Of a DNA stretch of 7,998 bases, positions 5,651 to 7,998 are shown piece after piece (positions within the stretch are counted from its first letter, which is position 1; each line of letters starts with the position of its first letter). The stretch covers positions 1 to 7,998 of the forward strand of contig JAHFBD010000096.1 in NCBI GenBank assembly GCA_023250175.1, in the 5' to 3' direction. Under the pieces are notes generated by a model, which saw only the letters and a list, made by a program, of their open reading frames with translations, did not search any database and had not been told where the DNA came from. The stretch comes from Candidatus Melainabacteria bacterium. Lineage in GTDB: Bacteria; Cyanobacteriota; Vampirovibrionia; 2-02-FULL-35-15. The position numbers and the translations under genes were made by a program.

Positions 5651-6124
5651 ATGAAAATCAAAAGTATTTTAATTCTATTAATTATATTTTTTAGCTTAAA
5701 TGCTAATAACATTTTTGCACAAGAACCCAATGCTGCACCACCACCACAAAACACAATGCCAGCCCCAGCGGCTACTGAACCACCACGACAAATACCTCCT
5801 GCAATAGTATTAAAAGGAAAAGAAACTGAATACTTCAACAAAGTATTTATAGAAAAAGCTAAAGTAGGACAACCTATTACTCTAGAATTTTTAATGTTTG
5901 ACATGGATCCATCAGAAACATTAAGTTCAACTGCCTACCCAAAATCATCTGTAAAGTATGACTTTAAGCTAGAAGAAACCGCCAAAAATAGAGCAAGTTC
6001 AGTTTTAACATGGACTCCGAAAGAAGAAAGTAAGGCAGACACATTTGATGTAATTATCGTAGAAGCTAAAAACAGCAAGGGGTTAGTAAGTAGAATTGCT
6101 GTAGCATATGATGTTGAAAAATAG
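5651..6124 (+). CDS. Secreted protein with Pro-rich linker and Ig/cadherin-like domain
   Basis: This small exported protein of 157 aa has no assigned function. Residues 1-23 form a classical signal peptide (two Lys, then ILILLIIFFSL), with a probable signal peptidase I site after IFA, before Gln24. Residues 25-50 are rich in Pro and Ala (AAPPPQNTMPAPAATEPP), a flexible linker. Residues about 56-156 look like one immunoglobulin-like or cadherin-like beta-sandwich of the putative-Ig type: KVGQPITLEFLMFDMDPSETL (71-91), then the characteristic LTWTPKEESKADTFDVIIVEAK (119-140) and a closing strand ending at VEK. There is no lipobox cysteine, no transmembrane helix after the signal peptide and no sorting signal. 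It is probably free in the periplasm or outside the cell, possibly as an adhesion or wall-associated module; this is inferred from the fold type only. It has its own promoter and a strong Shine-Dalgarno. Confidence 0.85.
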   Translation: MKIKSILILLIIFFSLNANNIFAQEPNAAPPPQNTMPAPAATEPPRQIPPAIVLKGKETEYFNKVFIEKAKVGQPITLEFLMFDMDPSETLSSTAYPKSSVKYDFKLEETAKNRASSVLTWTPKEESKADTFDVIIVEAKNSKGLVSRIAVAYDVEK

Positions 6125-6129
6125 TTGTA

Positions 6130-6157
6130 TTTTCTACTTTCACTTTTCTACTTTCAC
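6130..6157. repeat. Two perfect tandem copies of a 14-bp unit
   Basis: TTTTCTACTTTCAC occurs at 6130-6143 and again at 6144-6157 without mismatch. It fills most of the space between the secreted protein gene and the convergent ABC permease gene and abuts the terminator stem. It looks like a recent slippage-type duplication, and copy number could vary between strains. Confidence 0.8.
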
Positions 6158-6182
6158 AAGTTTATTAAGCAACTTGTTTTTT
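6156..6182 (+). terminator. Rho-independent terminator of the secreted protein gene
   Basis: A 7-bp stem ACAAGTT (6156-6162) pairs with AACTTGT (6171-6177) around an 8-nt loop and is followed by a T run (6177-6182). The stem has only two G-C pairs, so it is weak. The orientation fits the + strand gene, because the opposite strand has no T-tract. The hairpin covers the last codons and the stop codon of the - strand permease gene, so terminator and coding sequence overlap. Confidence 0.55.
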
Positions 6183-7307
6183 AAATCTTCTCAAAGCAAA
6201 AGACATTACTACTGTTCCATATAAAAGAAGTGGGATAATGTTGTGGATTAACTGAGTAAAGCCTGCTCCTCTTAATATAATTCCACGCAATATTTCTAAA
6301 AAATATGTTAATGGAATAAAATAACTAATTATATACATTATAGTTGGCATGTTTTCTCTAGGGAAGATAAAGCCACTTAGTAAAATTGATGGGATAATTA
6401 TAAGCTGAATTAATTGAGTAGCTTGAGAGAGGTTTTCAACAGCTGTTGATATTAACAATCCAAGGGATAAACTAGAAAATAAAAATATTGCTGACAAGAT
6501 AAAAAGCAAAAATAAATTTCCTTGTATTGGAACCTTAAAAACAAATGTCATTATTAAAATAACTACAATAAATTGAGCAAAACCAATTCCTGCATATGGA
6601 ATTAGTTTTCCGAATAAAAGCCCTCCATGCCCTACAGGTGTAACCATAAGCTGCTCTAAAGTACCTTTTTCTTTTTCTTTAACAATGGCTAACGCTGTTA
6701 AAAAAGTAGTGATTATTTGCATTATTACACCCAATAATCCTGGAATCATAAAATTAGTGCTTTTAAGATCTGGATTAAATAAAACCCTTACTCTGGGTTC
6801 AATTATTTTTGTATTAAAATTTATATTGTTTTCTAATAACATAAAAGTAAAATTTTGAATAATAAGATTCGCCGTATTTGAAGCCTGTTGAGCAATTGAA
6901 GAATCTGAGCCATCTACCAATATTTGTATTTGTGTAGAATCATTATGCAATATATTAGCTTGAAAGTTTTTCGGAATAATAAAACCTGTTTTCACTTTAC
7001 CTTCTACAATATTGTTTACTAGTTCTTTTTCATTATCAGGATAAAATTTTATATTAAAATATCCTGAGTTTATAAGATTTTCTGAGAGTAGTCTGGAATA
7101 GTTTGTTTTATCAAAATCAAGAAAAGCACTTTTTATATTTTTAACATCCATGTCAATGGCAAAGCCATAAATAATTAATTGAATTGCTGGTATAAGTAAA
7201 GCCAAAGAAAGAGTTAATCTATCATTTAATATATGAATTATTTCTTTAAAAATTATTGCTTTTAAGCCCCAGAAAAATGAATTGGATTTTAAGATTCTAT
7301 TTATCAT
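6165..7307 (-). CDS. ABC-2 type transporter permease (YbhR/YbhS-like)
   Basis: This is an inner-membrane permease of 380 aa, the normal length for the YbhR/YbhS/YhhJ-type ABC-2 exporters, which move drugs, ions or other small molecules out of the cell. The layout is typical: an N-terminal amphipathic stretch, transmembrane helix 1 at about 32-51 (LALLIPAIQLIIYGFAI), a large extracytoplasmic domain (about 55-180) with the NPDLKSTNFMIPGLLG junction (178-192), and then five membrane segments at about 186-208, 232-256, 264-289, 297-315 and 354-371. The cytoplasmic coupling motif IVKEKEKGTLEQLMVTP (208-224) and the SGFIFPRENMP (311-321) and YFLEILRGIILRG (335-347) motifs are clear. The start ATG is 1 nt after the stop of the ATPase gene, with no Shine-Dalgarno, so translation is probably coupled. 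Only one permease lies downstream of the ATPase; a second permease or an HlyD-type adaptor could lie beyond the right edge. The substrate is unknown. Confidence 0.92.
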   Translation of the reverse strand: MINRILKSNSFFWGLKAIIFKEIIHILNDRLTLSLALLIPAIQLIIYGFAIDMDVKNIKSAFLDFDKTNYSRLLSENLINSGYFNIKFYPDNEKELVNNIVEGKVKTGFIIPKNFQANILHNDSTQIQILVDGSDSSIAQQASNTANLIIQNFTFMLLENNINFNTKIIEPRVRVLFNPDLKSTNFMIPGLLGVIMQIITTFLTALAIVKEKEKGTLEQLMVTPVGHGGLLFGKLIPYAGIGFAQFIVVILIMTFVFKVPIQGNLFLLFILSAIFLFSSLSLGLLISTAVENLSQATQLIQLIIIPSILLSGFIFPRENMPTIMYIISYFIPLTYFLEILRGIILRGAGFTQLIHNIIPLLLYGTVVMSFALRRFKKQVA

Positions 7308-7308
7308 T

Positions 7309-7998
7309 TTAGTTATTAACTTCAGTGCTAAGATTCACAAAAAGATCTTCAAGCGCTTGTTTTGAATTCGCTAATTTTTCAGTTTCACCATAAGCAATTA
7401 ATTTACCATCACGAATATACCCTAGTTTATTACATCGCTCAGCTTCATCCATATAATGAGTAGTAATAAAAAGTGTTAAGCCTTCACTTGCTAACTTAAA
7501 AAATAAATCCCAAATTTCTTTCCTAGCCACAGGATCAATACCAGCCGTTGGTTCATCTAAAAAAATAATTTGTGGATTATGAATAAGCGAACAAGCTAAA
7601 GCAAGTCTTTGTTTATAACCACCTGATAGTTTCCCAACTTGTTTATTCTTTTCATTTTCTATTCGTGTTAGCTTAAGCAAACTGTTTATCTGTTCAGATT
7701 CATTATGCTCATTATTGTTATATAAAAGACTATAAAACTGTAGATTCTGCAAAATTGTCAAATCCTCATATAAACTAAATTTTTGAGACATATAACCTAT
7801 TTCTTTTTTTATCTGTTCAGAGCTAGTTAACACACTTTTTCCATTTAAAATCGCACTGCCACTAGTAGGAACAATTAATCCGCAGAGCATTTTAATCGTA
7901 GTAGACTTACCAGAACCATTAGGTCCTAAAAACTCAAAGATTTCACCAGTATTAATTTCAATATTTAAATTATCTACAACTCTAATCTTATTAAATTC
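7309..7998 (-). CDS. ABC transporter ATP-binding protein (N-terminus outside window)
   Basis: This is the ATPase that powers the adjacent ABC-2 permease. The frame stays open to the right edge, so 229 residues are visible and perhaps some 10-20 N-terminal residues are missing. The ATG at 7890 is internal, because the Walker A motif lies upstream of it. Counted from the edge, the motifs are Walker A GPNGSGKST (25-33), the Q-loop in YMSQKFSLYEDLT (70-82), signature LSGGYKQR (124-131), Walker B IIFLDEP (144-150) with the D-loop AGID, and the H-loop His in FITTHYMDEAE (177-187). All catalytic residues are present. The SQKFSLYEDL form of the Q-loop region is typical of YbhF/CcmA-type exporters. 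It is a single ATPase domain that ends soon after the helical tail, unlike the double-ATPase YbhF. Substrate unknown. Confidence 0.95.
   Translation of the reverse strand, partial: EFNKIRVVDNLNIEINTGEIFEFLGPNGSGKSTTIKMLCGLIVPTSGSAILNGKSVLTSSEQIKKEIGYMSQKFSLYEDLTILQNLQFYSLLYNNNEHNESEQINSLLKLTRIENEKNKQVGKLSGGYKQRLALACSLIHNPQIIFLDEPTAGIDPVARKEIWDLFFKLASEGLTLFITTHYMDEAERCNKLGYIRDGKLIAYGETEKLANSKQALEDLFVNLSTEVNN

Noticed and set aside
5572..5904. 110-codon - strand frame with a hydrophobic C-terminal half
   Set aside because: It lies antisense to the start of the secreted protein gene. Its hydrophobic half mirrors the signal peptide and AT-rich leader, and its Gly-rich part mirrors the Pro/Ala codons. 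The + strand gene has a promoter, Shine-Dalgarno and signal peptide.
7888..7890. ATG as start of the ABC ATPase gene
   Set aside because: The frame remains open to the window edge and the upstream part encodes the Walker A motif, so this Met is internal.
1..7998. CRISPR arrays, tRNA genes, insertion sequences, defence or phage genes
   Set aside because: No spaced direct repeats, cloverleaf-like sequences, transposase motifs or terminal inverted repeats were seen; the genes are mostly housekeeping and transport.

Overview
The window is strongly AT-rich bacterial DNA, densely packed with protein-coding genes. I see no rRNA, tRNA, CRISPR array or insertion sequence. The host is best described as a low-GC bacterium. 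A COG1900/DUF39 protein, a LipM-like acyltransferase with a GGQ in place of GGG, and an AMIN-like/TPR envelope protein together faintly suggest a non-photosynthetic relative of Cyanobacteria (Melainabacteria-type). The sequence alone does not prove this.

Layout from left to right: (1) the 3' end of the replicative helicase gene dnaB (+), converging on (2) a complete D-alanine--D-alanine ligase gene ddl (-). (3) A 143-bp divergent spacer between ddl and the next gene carries two mirror-image promoter-like elements. (4) A tight four-gene + strand run follows, with joints of +6, +3 and -7 nt: a COG1900/DUF39 homocysteine-biosynthesis-type protein, an exported TPR protein, a LipM-like octanoyltransferase/lipoate ligase, and biotin synthase BioB. 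(5) A small secreted proline-rich/Ig-like protein (+) has its own promoter, a strong Shine-Dalgarno and a terminator. (6) Converging on it from the right edge is a - strand ABC exporter pair: a YbhR/YbhS-type ABC-2 permease and its ATPase, the latter running off the window.

The most interesting unit is the four-gene run. Three of its members belong to families that handle sulfur or sulfur-containing cofactors: homocysteine sulfur transfer, lipoyl assembly and biotin thiolation. The COG1900 member is divergent and seems to lack the cysteines I remember as conserved in characterised relatives. Its promoter places the predicted transcription start at or next to the ATG, so the lead mRNA may be leaderless. 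A related element sits in mirror orientation in front of ddl.
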